Source of the DNA: Bacteroidia bacterium
GTDB lineage: Bacteria; Bacteroidota; Bacteroidia; JADZBD01
Length of the DNA: 64,000 bases
Direction: 5' to 3'
Assembly (NCBI GenBank): GCA_020852255.1
Contig: JADZBD010000002.1
Location: forward strand, 1-64,000
The notes beneath the pieces were generated by a model. That model was not told the origin of the DNA, did no database searches, and worked only from the letters and a program-made list of their open reading frames with translations. The number at the start of each line of letters is the position of its first letter. The stretch's first letter is position 1. A program made the translations under genes and the position numbers. This document shows positions 17,194 to 26,500 of this stretch, piece after piece.

Positions 17194-17759
17194 GTTTTAA
17201 AGATTTTGAGTTCAAGTTTTTTTGTCAGACGATAACACAACACTCCCATCAGGATGCCAATTAAAGCGCCTCCCAGGATATCGGCCGGATAATGAACACC
17301 GTTGTATATCCGGGAATAGGAAACCAGTGCGGCCCACAACAGGATCAATACCCATGCAAACGCAGACTTGAACCTCAGAAGCAACAGCAGAAAGGCGGCC
17401 ATTCCGAAGGTATTGGATGCGTGTGATGAAACGAATCCGAACTTTCCGCCGCATTCTCCATTAAGATGAATCACTTCCTTCAATTCGTAATTATGACAAG
17501 GACGGTACCGCTGAACGAGCTTATTTTTAAAGAGATTGGCGCTTTGATCAGTACACACTACGAGTCCTGCGGCAAGCAACAGAATGAGTCCCGTTCTTCT
17601 TCTGAATTGTATATAGACGATAATAAAGAGAACAACATAAAAAGGCATCCACACCCATTTATTGCTGGCCCAGAACATGACCACATCCCAGAACGAATTG
17701 TGCGCTCCATTGAGTGCAAGAAAGATTGAGCGGTCTAAATTTTCCAGCGCTTCTATCAT
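17190..17759 (-). CDS. PAP2-family membrane phosphatase
   Basis: 189 residues with about five hydrophobic helices. The three PAP2 signature motifs are in order: [10 protein letters not shown] (KX6RP), SSHASN (PSGH-type, catalytic His) and [13 protein letters not shown] (SRX5HX3D, nucleophile His). Family members dephosphorylate undecaprenyl-pyrophosphate, phosphatidate or lipid A at the outer face of the inner membrane; which one applies here is not decidable from sequence. It overlaps obg upstream and crcB downstream by four bases each. Confidence 0.9.
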   Translation of the reverse strand: MIEALENLDRSIFLALNGAHNSFWDVVMFWASNKWVWMPFYVVLFIIVYIQFRRRTGLILLLAAGLVVCTDQSANLFKNKLVQRYRPCHNYELKEVIHLNGECGGKFGFVSSHASNTFGMAAFLLLLLRFKSAFAWVLILLWAALVSYSRIYNGVHYPADILGGALIGILMGVLCYRLTKKLELKIFKT

Positions 17760-18763
17760 TTATTCATGATTTTCCAGACCTGATCTTTTAACTCAGTCAG
17801 TCCTTTCCCGCTGTGTGAGGAGAAAAACACCACCGGTACGCCTTTGTCCTTAAATCGCTTTTTCAGATCCTTGGTCACCATGTCCATGAGTTCTTCATCC
17901 AGCAGGTCGGATTTTGAAATGCCGAGTATCCTGTCCTTGTCCAGCAATTCCGGATTGAATTCCCTGAGCTCATTGCGCAGGATCTTATATTCTTTATAAA
18001 TGTCTGCTGAATCCGCCGGAACCAGAAAAAGAAGTATTGAATTACGCTCAATATGGCGGAGGAAGCGAAGTCCCAAGCCTTTTCCCTCATGAGCGCCTTC
18101 AATGATTCCCGGGATATCAGCCATAATAAATGATTTATAATCGCGGTATTTCACAATGCCCAGGTTCGGAACCAGTGTAGTGAAGGGATAATTCGCGATC
18201 TCAGGCTTGGCAGCAGAGACCTTTGAAAGCAGCGTGGATTTTCCGGCATTGGGAAATCCTACGAGTCCCACATCGGCCAGTACTTTAAGCTCGAGTATCT
18301 TCCATATTTCCTGACCGGACTCTCCGGGTTGAGAATAATGCGGGGCCTGGCGGGTGGAGGTCTTAAAGAATGCATTTCCCTTACCGCCTCTGCCGCCCGG
18401 TAGTAATATGCGCTCTTCTCCGTCCTCGGTAATTTCGAATTCCACCTCTCCGGATTCGAAATCACGGGCAACAGTACCCAGGGGAACTTCCAGTATCTCA
18501 TCTTTCCCGTAGGCCCCTGTCATCAGCTGAGCTCCTCCCTTCTCTCCATCCTCCGCCATCACGTGCTTTCTGTATTTCAGATGCAGCAGGGTCCAAAGCT
18601 GCCTGTTCCCACGAACAATTACATGTCCTCCTCTTCCACCATCGCCCCCGTCGGGGCCTCCTTTGGCGGTTTTTTTACTTCGGTGAAAGTGCAGCGATCC
18701 GGCTCCGCCGTTTCCGGAACGACAGCAGATCTTCACATAATCAACGAAGTTAGAATCGGCCAT
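17756..18763 (-). CDS. obg: GTPase Obg (ribosome 50S assembly/stress GTPase)
   Basis: 335 residues. Residues 1-~158 are the Obg fold, with the Gly-rich loops [12 protein letters not shown] and [11 protein letters not shown]. The G domain follows: [10 protein letters not shown]-loop (~166-174), PFTT switch I, DIPG switch II, and SKSD as the G4 motif in place of NKxD, as often seen in Bacteroidota Obg. There is no C-terminal OCT domain, so this is the short form. It binds the large ribosomal subunit in the cytoplasm. Its start overlaps the adk stop as TAATG, so the two are coupled. Confidence 0.96.
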   Translation of the reverse strand: MADSNFVDYVKICCRSGNGGAGSLHFHRSKKTAKGGPDGGDGGRGGHVIVRGNRQLWTLLHLKYRKHVMAEDGEKGGAQLMTGAYGKDEILEVPLGTVARDFESGEVEFEITEDGEERILLPGGRGGKGNAFFKTSTRQAPHYSQPGESGQEIWKILELKVLADVGLVGFPNAGKSTLLSKVSAAKPEIANYPFTTLVPNLGIVKYRDYKSFIMADIPGIIEGAHEGKGLGLRFLRHIERNSILLFLVPADSADIYKEYKILRNELREFNPELLDKDRILGISKSDLLDEELMDMVTKDLKKRFKDKGVPVVFFSSHSGKGLTELKDQVWKIMNK

Positions 18764-19608
18764 TACCTTTTCTTCCGGCGGACAGTTTTACCAGTCCGGA
18801 CTGCCTTCCTCCTGACAGCCTTTTTCTTTGCCGCCTTGCGCTTTGCTGCAGGTGCGGCCTTACGCACTTTCCTGACCGGTTTGATTTTTTTTGCTTTCTT
18901 TCCCGATTTCTTTCCCGCAACCTTCTTCTTTACAGAGCGCACTTTCGGTTTTTGTGGTGATGATTTCCTCGGCGATTTGTTCTTCGGTGGTTGCCTGAAA
19001 GCCTGCCGGATAGCATCTTTCACTTCCCTTTCCGCTATCACATGTTCAACCGCATTAACCAGTGCTTCAAAAATATCTTCTATGCTTCCAATCCCATTTA
19101 CCGAATGCAATTTTCCCTGAGCTTTGTAGAACTGCTTAAGAGGCAATGTTTTATTGTTATACTCATTCACCCGGTTGCGTACTGTTTCAGGATCCTGATC
19201 ATCGGCACGGCCAGACGACTTTCCTCTTGAAAGGATGCGTCGTGTCAGCTCCTCTTCATTTACTTCCAATGCCAGTGTCACCGAAACAGGTGTGCCCTTG
19301 GTGTGAAGCAAAGCATCCAGCGCTTCCGCCTGCGCCGTTGTTCTGGGAAATCCGTCGAAGATAAAACCGGAAGCATCCGGATGTTTGGCCAGTTCGCTTT
19401 CCAGCATTCGGATCGTTACTTCGTCCGGAACCAACTGGCCCTGGTCCATAAAGCTCTTTGCCAAAAGTCCGAGTTCAGTACCGTACCGGATATTCGCCCG
19501 GAATATGTCACCGGTGGACAAGTGAATAAGTCTGAATTTCTCTACAAGTTTAACGGCCTGTGTACCCTTTCCCGCTCCGGGCGGACCAAATAATACAATG
19601 TTCAGCAT
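18763..19608 (-). CDS. adk: Adenylate kinase with a long Lys/Arg-rich C-terminal tail
   Basis: 281 residues. The core (1-~193) is a short-LID adenylate kinase: [10 protein letters not shown]-loop (8-16), STGDIFR, DGFPRT, RADD in the lid region and no zinc cysteines. It interconverts 2 ADP with ATP and AMP. Bacteroidota enzymes normally stop at about 190 residues. Here a further 76-residue tail (206-281) contains 26 Lys and 11 Arg with no Asp or Glu, together with Pro, Ala, Val and Ser, much like histone H1 or AlgP tails. The reading frame is continuous and the stop codon forms the TAATG overlap with obg, so a frameshift error is unlikely. The tail probably binds nucleic acid, ribosome or membrane; that is inference. 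The gene lies 5 bases after hpt. Confidence 0.93.
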   Translation of the reverse strand: MLNIVLFGPPGAGKGTQAVKLVEKFRLIHLSTGDIFRANIRYGTELGLLAKSFMDQGQLVPDEVTIRMLESELAKHPDASGFIFDGFPRTTAQAEALDALLHTKGTPVSVTLALEVNEEELTRRILSRGKSSGRADDQDPETVRNRVNEYNNKTLPLKQFYKAQGKLHSVNGIGSIEDIFEALVNAVEHVIAEREVKDAIRQAFRQPPKNKSPRKSSPQKPKVRSVKKKVAGKKSGKKAKKIKPVRKVRKAAPAAKRKAAKKKAVRRKAVRTGKTVRRKKR

Positions 19609-19613
19609 CGCTT

Positions 19614-20177
19614 TTATTTTGCATTTTCGTTTAGAACGTAAATATCCTGAAGGTTTCGTCCCAGCTGATTGTAATCCAGTCCGTAACCTACAATAAATTC
19701 ATTACCCACTTCCATTCCGGTATAATGAATCTTGTAATCTTCCTTATATGCCTGCGGTTTGAAGAACAGGGTGGCTATAAATGTTTCCTTCGCTCCCTTT
19801 TCCTCCACAAGTTTTAGCAAATGACAAATGGTTTTCCCCGAGTCAACGATATCTTCCAGCAATACAACACTCTTCCCGCTCAGGTCACCGTCAAGCCCCA
19901 GTACCGTTTTCACCTTCCCGCTGCTTGCCGTGCCCTCATACGATTTAACCCGGATAAACTGGACTGAACAAGGAATGCGGATGCGCTTCATCAGATCCGC
20001 AGTAAATAAAAAAGCACCGTTGAGCACGCAAACAAAAACCAGATCCTTTCCGTCGAGATCCTTGTTCATTTTTTCCGCCATTCCGTCAATTACCTCCTGA
20101 ATGTGCGCTGAGGCAATGTAAGGGCTGAAAAGCTTGTCGTGCAATCGAATAACAGGGCTTCCGTATGAATGAGACAT
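19614..20177 (-). CDS. hpt: Hypoxanthine phosphoribosyltransferase
   Basis: 187 residues, normal length. The PRPP-binding motif VVLLEDIVDSGKT, the pyrophosphate-loop region VLNGAFLF, the SYEGTASSG flexible loop and the purine-contacting VGYGLDY are all present. It makes IMP (and usually GMP) from hypoxanthine or guanine and PRPP in the cytoplasm. It is the first gene of the six-gene leftward operon hpt-adk-obg-PAP2-crcB-phosphatase. A one-mismatch -7 element (minus-strand TAAATTCG, 20185-20192) lies 8 bases before the ATG. Confidence 0.95.
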   Translation of the reverse strand: MSHSYGSPVIRLHDKLFSPYIASAHIQEVIDGMAEKMNKDLDGKDLVFVCVLNGAFLFTADLMKRIRIPCSVQFIRVKSYEGTASSGKVKTVLGLDGDLSGKSVVLLEDIVDSGKTICHLLKLVEEKGAKETFIATLFFKPQAYKEDYKIHYTGMEVGNEFIVGYGLDYNQLGRNLQDIYVLNENAK

Positions 20178-20294
20178 AGGGTTACGAATTTACGCAAAAA
20201 GGGGGGATGCGTATCCTTTATAAACACCTATTATTCAAGTAATTAGGATAACTCCATGTTGAGAAGTTGTGGATTCTGCTCCTTGAAAAACCCC

Positions 20295-20302
20295 TACTTT
20301 TG
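20295..20302 (+). promoter_or_regulatory. -7 promoter element for purE
   Basis: TACTTTTG, a perfect TANNTTTG match, 19 bases before the chosen purE ATG at 20321. A TTG at 20267-20269 is 25 bases upstream, a little far for a -33 element. The element supports the shorter purE start. Confidence 0.65.
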
Positions 20303-20320
20303 TATCCCAAACAAAAGCGA

Positions 20321-20833
20321 ATGAAAGCAGAGGTAAGTATTATTATGGGATCCACCTCAGATATGCCGGTGATGCAGGAAGCGGCAGTGATCCTGGATCA
20401 GTTCAATATTCCTTTTGAGATCAATGCACTATCAGCGCACCGGGTTCCCGAGCAAGTGATGGAATTTGCCAGGAACGCATCCGGGAGAGGAATAAAAGTG
20501 ATTATTGCAGGTGCAGGAGGCGCCGCCCATTTGCCGGGAGTAGTGGCTGCATTGACGCCTTGTCCTGTCATCGGAGTACCCTGCCGGTCCTCCATTTCCA
20601 TTGACGGGTGGGATTCGCTTCTTTCCATTGTGCAGATGCCTCCGGGAATTCCAGTGGCTACGGTAGGACTTGACGGGGCTCAGAATGCAGGCATCCTGGC
20701 CGTGCAGATGCTGGCCACGGGCAGGGATGACCTGCGTGCGGAGATTAAAAAATTCAAGGAAACACTCAAGGGCAAGATTCTGAAGGCCAATGAAGAATTA
20801 AAATCGCACACCTTCAGAAACCGGGTGGGCTGA
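20321..20833 (+). CDS. purE: N5-carboxyaminoimidazole ribonucleotide mutase (class I PurE)
   Basis: 170 residues from the ATG at 20321 (MKAEVSIIMGSTSDMP); an in-frame TTG upstream at 20267 would include the promoter and is rejected. Motifs GSTSDMPVM, SAHRVPE (catalytic His) and GAGGAAHLPGVVA are those of class I PurE, which converts N5-CAIR to CAIR in purine synthesis. No purK is present in the window. It is the first of four rightward genes; the next begins 18 bases after its stop. Confidence 0.95.
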   Translation: MKAEVSIIMGSTSDMPVMQEAAVILDQFNIPFEINALSAHRVPEQVMEFARNASGRGIKVIIAGAGGAAHLPGVVAALTPCPVIGVPCRSSISIDGWDSLLSIVQMPPGIPVATVGLDGAQNAGILAVQMLATGRDDLRAEIKKFKETLKGKILKANEELKSHTFRNRVG

Positions 20834-20851
20834 ACCGCAATTGCGGAGCAT

Positions 20852-21664
20852 ATGCGCATTAATGCCCTCATTCTTTCACTTCTAATCTCCTGTGCTGTTT
20901 ATCCGGGCGGAGATCTTCATACAGGAGGCGGCCGGTCTGCTGCCATAGGCGGCGCGGGCGTAGCTCTCAGTGATCTGTGGAGTTCAGAACATAACCAGGG
21001 AGCATTGGGTCTGCTCACCAAAGGAGGATTCGGCATTCGCTATACCAATTACTTTCTGCTCAAAGAAACAGCAACCTATGGGTTTTGCGGCGTTCTGCCC
21101 GTGAAACAAGGTGTATTCGCGCTGAATATTTCACGCATTGGATACACTTTATACGGCGAACTAACAGGTGGTCTGAGTTATGCAAAGTCGTTCGGCAAAA
21201 AATTTTCTGCCGGTATGCGGCTCAACTATCTGCAGATTACTCAAGGTGAAAATTATGGGATAAGGCATCAGGTTACCGGTGAGGTGGGTGTATTAGCTAT
21301 CTTGAATGAGCATTTTATTTTCGGAGCACACCTGGCCAATCCTACAAGGGCCTCCCTTCACACATGGCAAAACGAAAAAATACCCTCCGTTCTTTCCGTA
21401 GGTCTCACCTACAGAATGTCTGATAAAGCACTGGCCACGGCGGAAGTGGAGAAGAACTCCTACCATCCCGCCGATGTGCGGTTCGGTCTGGAATATAAAC
21501 CGATGAAAGAAATAGCGCTTCGTGCCGGTTTTTCCACCTACCCTTACCATGTTACTTTCGGTACAGGCATTCATCTTTCGTCGTTTTCTGTTGATGCCGG
21601 GGGAGCCTGGCATCCGGTGCTGGGTTTTACACCTCATCTTTCCATGCAATATCATTTCCGGTGA
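20852..21664 (+). CDS. PorV/PorQ-family outer-membrane beta-barrel protein
   Basis: 270 residues with a signal peptide (~1-19). The opening GGGRSAAIGGAGVALSDLWSSEHNQGAL resembles the N-terminal hatch of the PorV/PorQ/UPF0164 (FadL-like) family, which carries a conserved G-A-G-x-A region followed by an N-Q/P-A motif. The remainder is a regular series of amphipathic strands ending in MQYHFR with a terminal aromatic, as expected for Bam-inserted barrels. PorV and PorQ shuttle or dock T9SS cargo at the outer membrane. It is shorter than typical PorQ, so I assign it only to the family. The end overlaps the next gene's GTG by four bases (GTGA). Confidence 0.6.
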   Translation: MRINALILSLLISCAVYPGGDLHTGGGRSAAIGGAGVALSDLWSSEHNQGALGLLTKGGFGIRYTNYFLLKETATYGFCGVLPVKQGVFALNISRIGYTLYGELTGGLSYAKSFGKKFSAGMRLNYLQITQGENYGIRHQVTGEVGVLAILNEHFIFGAHLANPTRASLHTWQNEKIPSVLSVGLTYRMSDKALATAEVEKNSYHPADVRFGLEYKPMKEIALRAGFSTYPYHVTFGTGIHLSSFSVDAGGAWHPVLGFTPHLSMQYHFR

Positions 21665-23775
21665 GAACCTGCTTGCTGTTTCTCTTTCTTCTTCCTGCAG
21701 TACTTTCACCGGCGCAGGATACCATCCCGCAACGGATTGAATTTCTTCTGGAACTACTCAGCGAACAGAATGGGAATGAAGAAGAAGATTATTCCTCACT
21801 TATCCAGTTGCTCACAGGTTACCAGACGGAACCCCTGGATCTGAATTATGCCACCGACGAGGAACTGGAAGATCTGCAACTGATCAATTCCCTGCAGATC
21901 CAGATGCTTCGTGCCCATATTGCTAAACACGGACGATTATTATCTGTCTATGAGTTGCAATCCATAGACGGGTGGGATGAAATGACCATTCATGCCCTGC
22001 TGCCTTTCATTACTACAGGGGAGAATATAAACCGCCCTTCATACACCCCCCGGGCGGTGCTATACGATGGCAAACACGAGTTCATCCTACGGGGAAGCCG
22101 GGTACTTGAAAAACAGAAAGGATTCTCGCCGGTCGATTCACTGGATCTTGCCGGCTCCCTGAATTCCCGTTACGCGGGCGATCCGTACAAACTATATGCA
22201 CGGTACCGTTTTACATTTTCGAACCGGGTGAGTGCGGGTATCACAGGTGAAAAAGACCCGGGCGAAGTTTTCCTTCCCGGTTACGGACCGGATTATGCCT
22301 TCTACCGCGACAGTCTGAAGCATTTTTCTCACCGCGGTTTCGATTTTTACTCCGCGCATTTCTTCTTCAGAACTTCCGGCTGGTTGCGGGCACTGGCTGC
22401 AGGAGATTTTCAGGCAGGATTTGGACAGGGGCTGGTAGCATGGTCCGGAATGGCGTATGGTAAAAACCCTGACGGCATCAGCGTACGTCGCAACGCCGCC
22501 GGCCTGAAGCCCCACACGGGAACTGACGAAAATCTGTTTCTCAGAGGTGCAGGGGTCACACTGGGACACGGTCCCCTGGAGCTGACCACTTTCATTTCCT
22601 CCAAAAAGGTTGACGCGAATATTGTTGCGGATACAAGTATGTCGGCAGATAATTTTTCTTTCTCTTCCCTCCAGACAAGTGGTTACCACAGTACATTATC
22701 GGAACTATCGGACCGGAAGGTACTTCGCCAGACAGTTTTCGGAGGAAATCTCCGGTATTCAGGAAAGAAGCTTAAAACAGGTATCACAGGGGTCAGTACC
22801 TCCTATGATCTCCCTTCCGGCCGGGAACTTGCACTGTATAATCAGTACACTTTTAACGGCTCACAAACCTGGAGTGCCGGGGCAGATTATTCCTGGGTGC
22901 ACCGCAATATGAATTTCTTCGGAGAGATGGCAACAAACGAGAGCGGCGGGTTTGCCATGGTCCACGGGATGCTTGCCGTTGCCGATCCGCGTTTTTCCTT
23001 TTCAGCAGTTTACCGGCATTATTCCCGCGGATATCATTCTGTTTTTTCAAATCCTGTGTCGGAGAGCAGTACAGCGGCCAACGAATCCGGTGTTTATCTG
23101 GGGGTGAACATTCGTTTACGAAAAGATCTGAGTCTGAGTGGTTACTACGACCAATTCCGTTTCCCTTGGCTAAAATACCAGGTGAGTGCCCCGTCCGCCG
23201 GTTATGAAATCACCGCGCAATTCAGCTGGCAACCCATAAAAAAGACAGAATTATATATTCGTTTCCGCCACAGGGAAACGGAGAAGGACGAATCATCGGG
23301 AACGCTGGACGCCCCGGAACGACATCAACAAGAGAATATCCGTATGAATCTTGTTCACATGCTGAGCCGCTCGCTGAGCATTAAAACACGTATTGAATTC
23401 ATACGGCTGCTGTCCGCATCCCGGGCCTTATCAGAGAACGGATTTGTGATCGCGCAGGATGTTTTATGGAAGCCCATTGGAAGCAGGTGGTCGGTTGCCG
23501 CCCGATACGCCCTTTTTGATACGGACAGTTACGACACCCGCGTATATATCTATGAAAATGACCTTCCCGGATCATTCTCCATTCCTGCCTTGTATGGAAA
23601 CGGAAGCCGCACGTACCTGAATATTTCCTGCGATCTGAGCCGTTACATTGAAATCCTCGGACGTTTTTCCCAGACCTGGTATTCGGACCGGGAGATAATC
23701 AGTGAAGGAAGTCTGACCCAAATCAGCGGTAACACGAAATCTGAAGCGCGACTGATGCTCCGGGTGAAATGGTAA
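21661..23775 (+). CDS. Helix-hairpin-helix (ComEA-like) protein fused to a probable outer-membrane barrel
   Basis: 704 residues, starting with GTG in a GTGA overlap with the preceding barrel gene. Signal peptide ~1-19. Residues ~50-120 form a ComEA-type helix-hairpin-helix region (LDLNYATDEELEDLQLI, then VYELQSIDGWDEMTI), which in other proteins binds DNA or acts as a docking module. The rest (~130-704) is rich in aromatic amphipathic strands and ends MLRVKW, consistent with a beta-barrel. The architecture recurs in Bacteroidota but has no assigned role that I know. Coupling to the PorV/PorQ-like gene suggests both act in the outer membrane. Confidence 0.7.
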   Translation: MRTCLLFLFLLPAVLSPAQDTIPQRIEFLLELLSEQNGNEEEDYSSLIQLLTGYQTEPLDLNYATDEELEDLQLINSLQIQMLRAHIAKHGRLLSVYELQSIDGWDEMTIHALLPFITTGENINRPSYTPRAVLYDGKHEFILRGSRVLEKQKGFSPVDSLDLAGSLNSRYAGDPYKLYARYRFTFSNRVSAGITGEKDPGEVFLPGYGPDYAFYRDSLKHFSHRGFDFYSAHFFFRTSGWLRALAAGDFQAGFGQGLVAWSGMAYGKNPDGISVRRNAAGLKPHTGTDENLFLRGAGVTLGHGPLELTTFISSKKVDANIVADTSMSADNFSFSSLQTSGYHSTLSELSDRKVLRQTVFGGNLRYSGKKLKTGITGVSTSYDLPSGRELALYNQYTFNGSQTWSAGADYSWVHRNMNFFGEMATNESGGFAMVHGMLAVADPRFSFSAVYRHYSRGYHSVFSNPVSESSTAANESGVYLGVNIRLRKDLSLSGYYDQFRFPWLKYQVSAPSAGYEITAQFSWQPIKKTELYIRFRHRETEKDESSGTLDAPERHQQENIRMNLVHMLSRSLSIKTRIEFIRLLSASRALSENGFVIAQDVLWKPIGSRWSVAARYALFDTDSYDTRVYIYENDLPGSFSIPALYGNGSRTYLNISCDLSRYIEILGRFSQTWYSDREIISEGSLTQISGNTKSEARLMLRVKW

Positions 23776-23787
23776 GCAGGAGAGTTT

Positions 23788-25122
23788 ATGAACATCACTT
23801 CTCATATACGTGAAACCGTAAAAATTGCCGTTCCGATCTGCATCAGCAACTTCGGACATATGGCCGTTTCCGTTGCCGACACTGCTTTCGTAGGAAGGAT
23901 CGGAAGTACAGAACAGGCAGCTATTTTGCTGGCGAACACTCCGTATATTCTGGCATTGGTATTCGGTATTGGCGTTTCCTACGGAATTACACCGCTGGCA
24001 GGAGAGGCGCATGTTAAACAAGATCACGCGCTCAATGCCTCACTGCTCAAAAACGGCATTATTCAGAATCTTCTGCTGGGGTGCTTGTTATTCGGCCTGC
24101 TGCTGGCTGCCTCACCACTCCTTCGTTACATGAACCAGCCGCCGGAGGTGGTAGACAAGGCGATTCCATTTCTCAATGTGCTGATGCTTTCACTCATTCC
24201 GTTGAGTGTGTTCTCCGCATGTAAGCAGTTTGCGGAAGGCCTCAGCGATACACGTATGGCCATGGTTATTACCGTTGTATCCAACCTTTTGAATATCGCA
24301 TTGAATTATATTTTCATTTTCGGAAAACTCGGCATGCCCGCAATGGGAATGATGGGCTCAGCATGGGCAACCTTTACCTCGAGGGTGATCATGGCCGCAT
24401 GGATGTACCTGTATGTTTACTATCACCCCTCGTACAGCATTTACGGGAAAGGGGGTCTATTCTCTCTTTCGCTTTCCTTAAAAATCTTCCGCCTGGGCGC
24501 AGGCACCGGCCTTCAGTGGCTTTTTGAGGTGGGCGCATTCAGCCTTGCCGCGGTAATGGTAGGATGGATCGGCGTAAAAGAGATGGCGGCGCACCAGATT
24601 GCACTTTCATGGGCGGCCATCTCGTATATGATCGCAAGCGGACTCAGCGCAGCGGCTTCCGTTCGGGTGGCCAACGGAGTAGGACTGAATGACACGCTCT
24701 TCAGCCGGCGCGCCGCATTTACTGCCTGGTATCTTGGCGTAGCGCTGATGGGTTGCGCCGCTCTTCTGTTCTTATTGGGCGGAAAAATGCTTGCTGCCAT
24801 TCTCTCCCCTGACCCGGCCGTTACAGATCTGGCTGCTTCCCTCCTGGTGATCGCTGCTGTTTTCCAACTCTCCGACGGAAGTCAGGTCATTGGACTTGGC
24901 GCACTGCGTGCCGTGAAAGATGTTACAGTACCTACCGTAATCACACTGGTAGCATACTGGCTGATCGGTATTCCCTGCAGCTGGTGGATGGGAATTAAGT
25001 TGGGATGGGGCATCCACGGTATCTGGTACGGATTATCCATCGGGCTTACCCTGGCGGCCATTCTGCTGTTCTGGCGTTTTCACCATCTGACCGAAGGCGG
25101 AAAAGCGCAGCGGAACCAATAG
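23788..25122 (+). CDS. MATE-family multidrug/cation exporter
   Basis: 444 residues, about twelve hydrophobic helices in two similar halves, and no signal peptide. The start ICISNFGHMAVSVADTAFVGRIG is characteristic of MATE helix 1, and GxGxxxG patterns occur in both halves. MATE proteins use the Na or H gradient to export drugs, metabolites or cell-wall precursors; no substrate can be read from sequence. It lies 12 bases after the HhH-barrel gene as the last gene of the rightward run and is convergent with hisIE, seven bases away; no hairpin terminator is visible in this short gap. Confidence 0.9.
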   Translation: MNITSHIRETVKIAVPICISNFGHMAVSVADTAFVGRIGSTEQAAILLANTPYILALVFGIGVSYGITPLAGEAHVKQDHALNASLLKNGIIQNLLLGCLLFGLLLAASPLLRYMNQPPEVVDKAIPFLNVLMLSLIPLSVFSACKQFAEGLSDTRMAMVITVVSNLLNIALNYIFIFGKLGMPAMGMMGSAWATFTSRVIMAAWMYLYVYYHPSYSIYGKGGLFSLSLSLKIFRLGAGTGLQWLFEVGAFSLAAVMVGWIGVKEMAAHQIALSWAAISYMIASGLSAAASVRVANGVGLNDTLFSRRAAFTAWYLGVALMGCAALLFLLGGKMLAAILSPDPAVTDLAASLLVIAAVFQLSDGSQVIGLGALRAVKDVTVPTVITLVAYWLIGIPCSWWMGIKLGWGIHGIWYGLSIGLTLAAILLFWRFHHLTEGGKAQRNQ

Positions 25123-25129
25123 GCAAAAC

Positions 25130-25717
25130 TTATTTCTTCTGTCGTACTTTCAGCACCTGAATTACATCGTCCAGTCTCTTCCCTTTCGCCTGAAGTAAAA
25201 TCAGGTAATGAAAAAGCAAGTCAGCTGCTTCATTCAAAAACAGCGCATCGTTGTTGTCCTTCGCTTCAATCACCAGCTCCGTTGCTTCCTCTCCTACCTT
25301 CTGGGCGATCTTGTTGATCCCCTTCGAGAAAAGGGATGCGGTATAGGAAGTGCTGTCAGTGCCGCTGCGCCGTGAAGCAATAACAGCTTCGAGCTGGAGT
25401 AGAAAATCAGGGGAAGTATTTACTTCCCGGAAGCAGGTGTCAGTACCGGTATGACAAACAGGACCCTGCGGTCTTACCTTTATCAGCAACGTATCCTGGT
25501 CGCAATCTTCGGTTAAGGATACCAGCTCCAGAAAATTTCCGCTTTCTTCCCCTTTCGTCCACAAGCGTTTTTTAGATCGAGAGTAGAAAGTTACCCGCTT
25601 GTCTGCTTTTGTCTTTTCCAGCGCTTCCTCATTCATGTAGCCCAGCATAAGAACCTTTCCGGTGCCGGCGTCCTGAATAATGGCCGGAATTAAGCCCCCT
25701 GTTTTTAAGAAGTCCAT
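25130..25717 (-). CDS. hisIE: Bifunctional phosphoribosyl-AMP cyclohydrolase / phosphoribosyl-ATP pyrophosphatase
   Basis: 195 residues. The N-terminal half (1-~110) is HisI: MLGYMNEEAL, FYSRSKKRLWTKGE, and the metal-binding DCDQDTLL plus CHTGTDTCF cysteines. The C-terminal half (~115-195) is HisE with VGEEATELVIEAK and NEAADLLFHYL, the acidic Mg-binding helices. It performs steps 2 and 3 of histidine synthesis. It is the last gene of the his operon, 10 bases after hisF. Confidence 0.96.
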   Translation of the reverse strand: MDFLKTGGLIPAIIQDAGTGKVLMLGYMNEEALEKTKADKRVTFYSRSKKRLWTKGEESGNFLELVSLTEDCDQDTLLIKVRPQGPVCHTGTDTCFREVNTSPDFLLQLEAVIASRRSGTDSTSYTASLFSKGINKIAQKVGEEATELVIEAKDNNDALFLNEAADLLFHYLILLQAKGKRLDDVIQVLKVRQKK

Positions 25718-25727
25718 AGTGTGTAAT

Positions 25728-26486
25728 TTAAACCGGACGAACCGGGATGTTCACGTCTGTTAAATATTTCTTGAGTTCAGCAATCTCTACTTCCCTGAAA
25801 TGAAAAATACTGGCCGCAAGCGCAGCATCTGCACAACCTTCCCTGAAAACATTTTCAAAATCCCTGATCGTACCAGCCCCCCCGGACGCAATAACCGGAA
25901 CAGGAACGGAATGGGAAACCATAGAGGTTAACGCCAGGTCAAAACCTTTTCTGGTTCCGTCTGCATCCATTGACGTAAGAAGTATTTCTCCCGCACCCCG
26001 GTTGCAGACTTCCCTCACCCAATCTCTTACACGGAGATCCGTACGCATGCGTCCTCCGTTCAGATAAACATACCAGTCATTCTCCTCCTTTTTTGCATCC
26101 ACTGCCAGAACAACACATTGAGATCCGAACCGGGAAGCCAGCTCCGTCAGGAGCTCAGGGCGGCGCACGGCAGCGCTGTTCACAGATATTTTATCGGCAC
26201 CACAAGCCAGCAGCGCGTGAACGTCATCAACCGATGTTACACCCCCACCCACTGTAAAAGGAATATTAACCACCTCCGCCACCCGCGAGACCAGTTCCGT
26301 CAGTGTTCTTCTCTTTTCGTTTGTTGCTGTGATATCCAGAAATATCAGTTCATCGGCACCTTCCTTCACATAACGGGCTCCCAACTCCACAGCGTCTCCC
26401 GCTTCCCGTAAATTCTCAAAGCTGACACCTTTGACGGTTTTACCGTCTTTGACATCCAGGCAGGGTATGATTCTTTTCGTTAACAT
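25728..26486 (-). CDS. hisF: Imidazole glycerol phosphate synthase cyclase subunit
   Basis: 252 residues, (beta/alpha)8 barrel. The start [17 protein letters not shown] holds the catalytic Asp of strand 1; VDAKKEE carries the second catalytic Asp; VIASGGAGT is the phosphate-binding loop. With HisH it converts PRFAR and ammonia into IGP and AICAR. It lies 14 bases downstream of hisA. Confidence 0.96.
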   Translation of the reverse strand: MLTKRIIPCLDVKDGKTVKGVSFENLREAGDAVELGARYVKEGADELIFLDITATNEKRRTLTELVSRVAEVVNIPFTVGGGVTSVDDVHALLACGADKISVNSAAVRRPELLTELASRFGSQCVVLAVDAKKEENDWYVYLNGGRMRTDLRVRDWVREVCNRGAGEILLTSMDADGTRKGFDLALTSMVSHSVPVPVIASGGAGTIRDFENVFREGCADAALAASIFHFREVEIAELKKYLTDVNIPVRPV

Positions 26487-26500
26487 GGTGCTTACTATTT

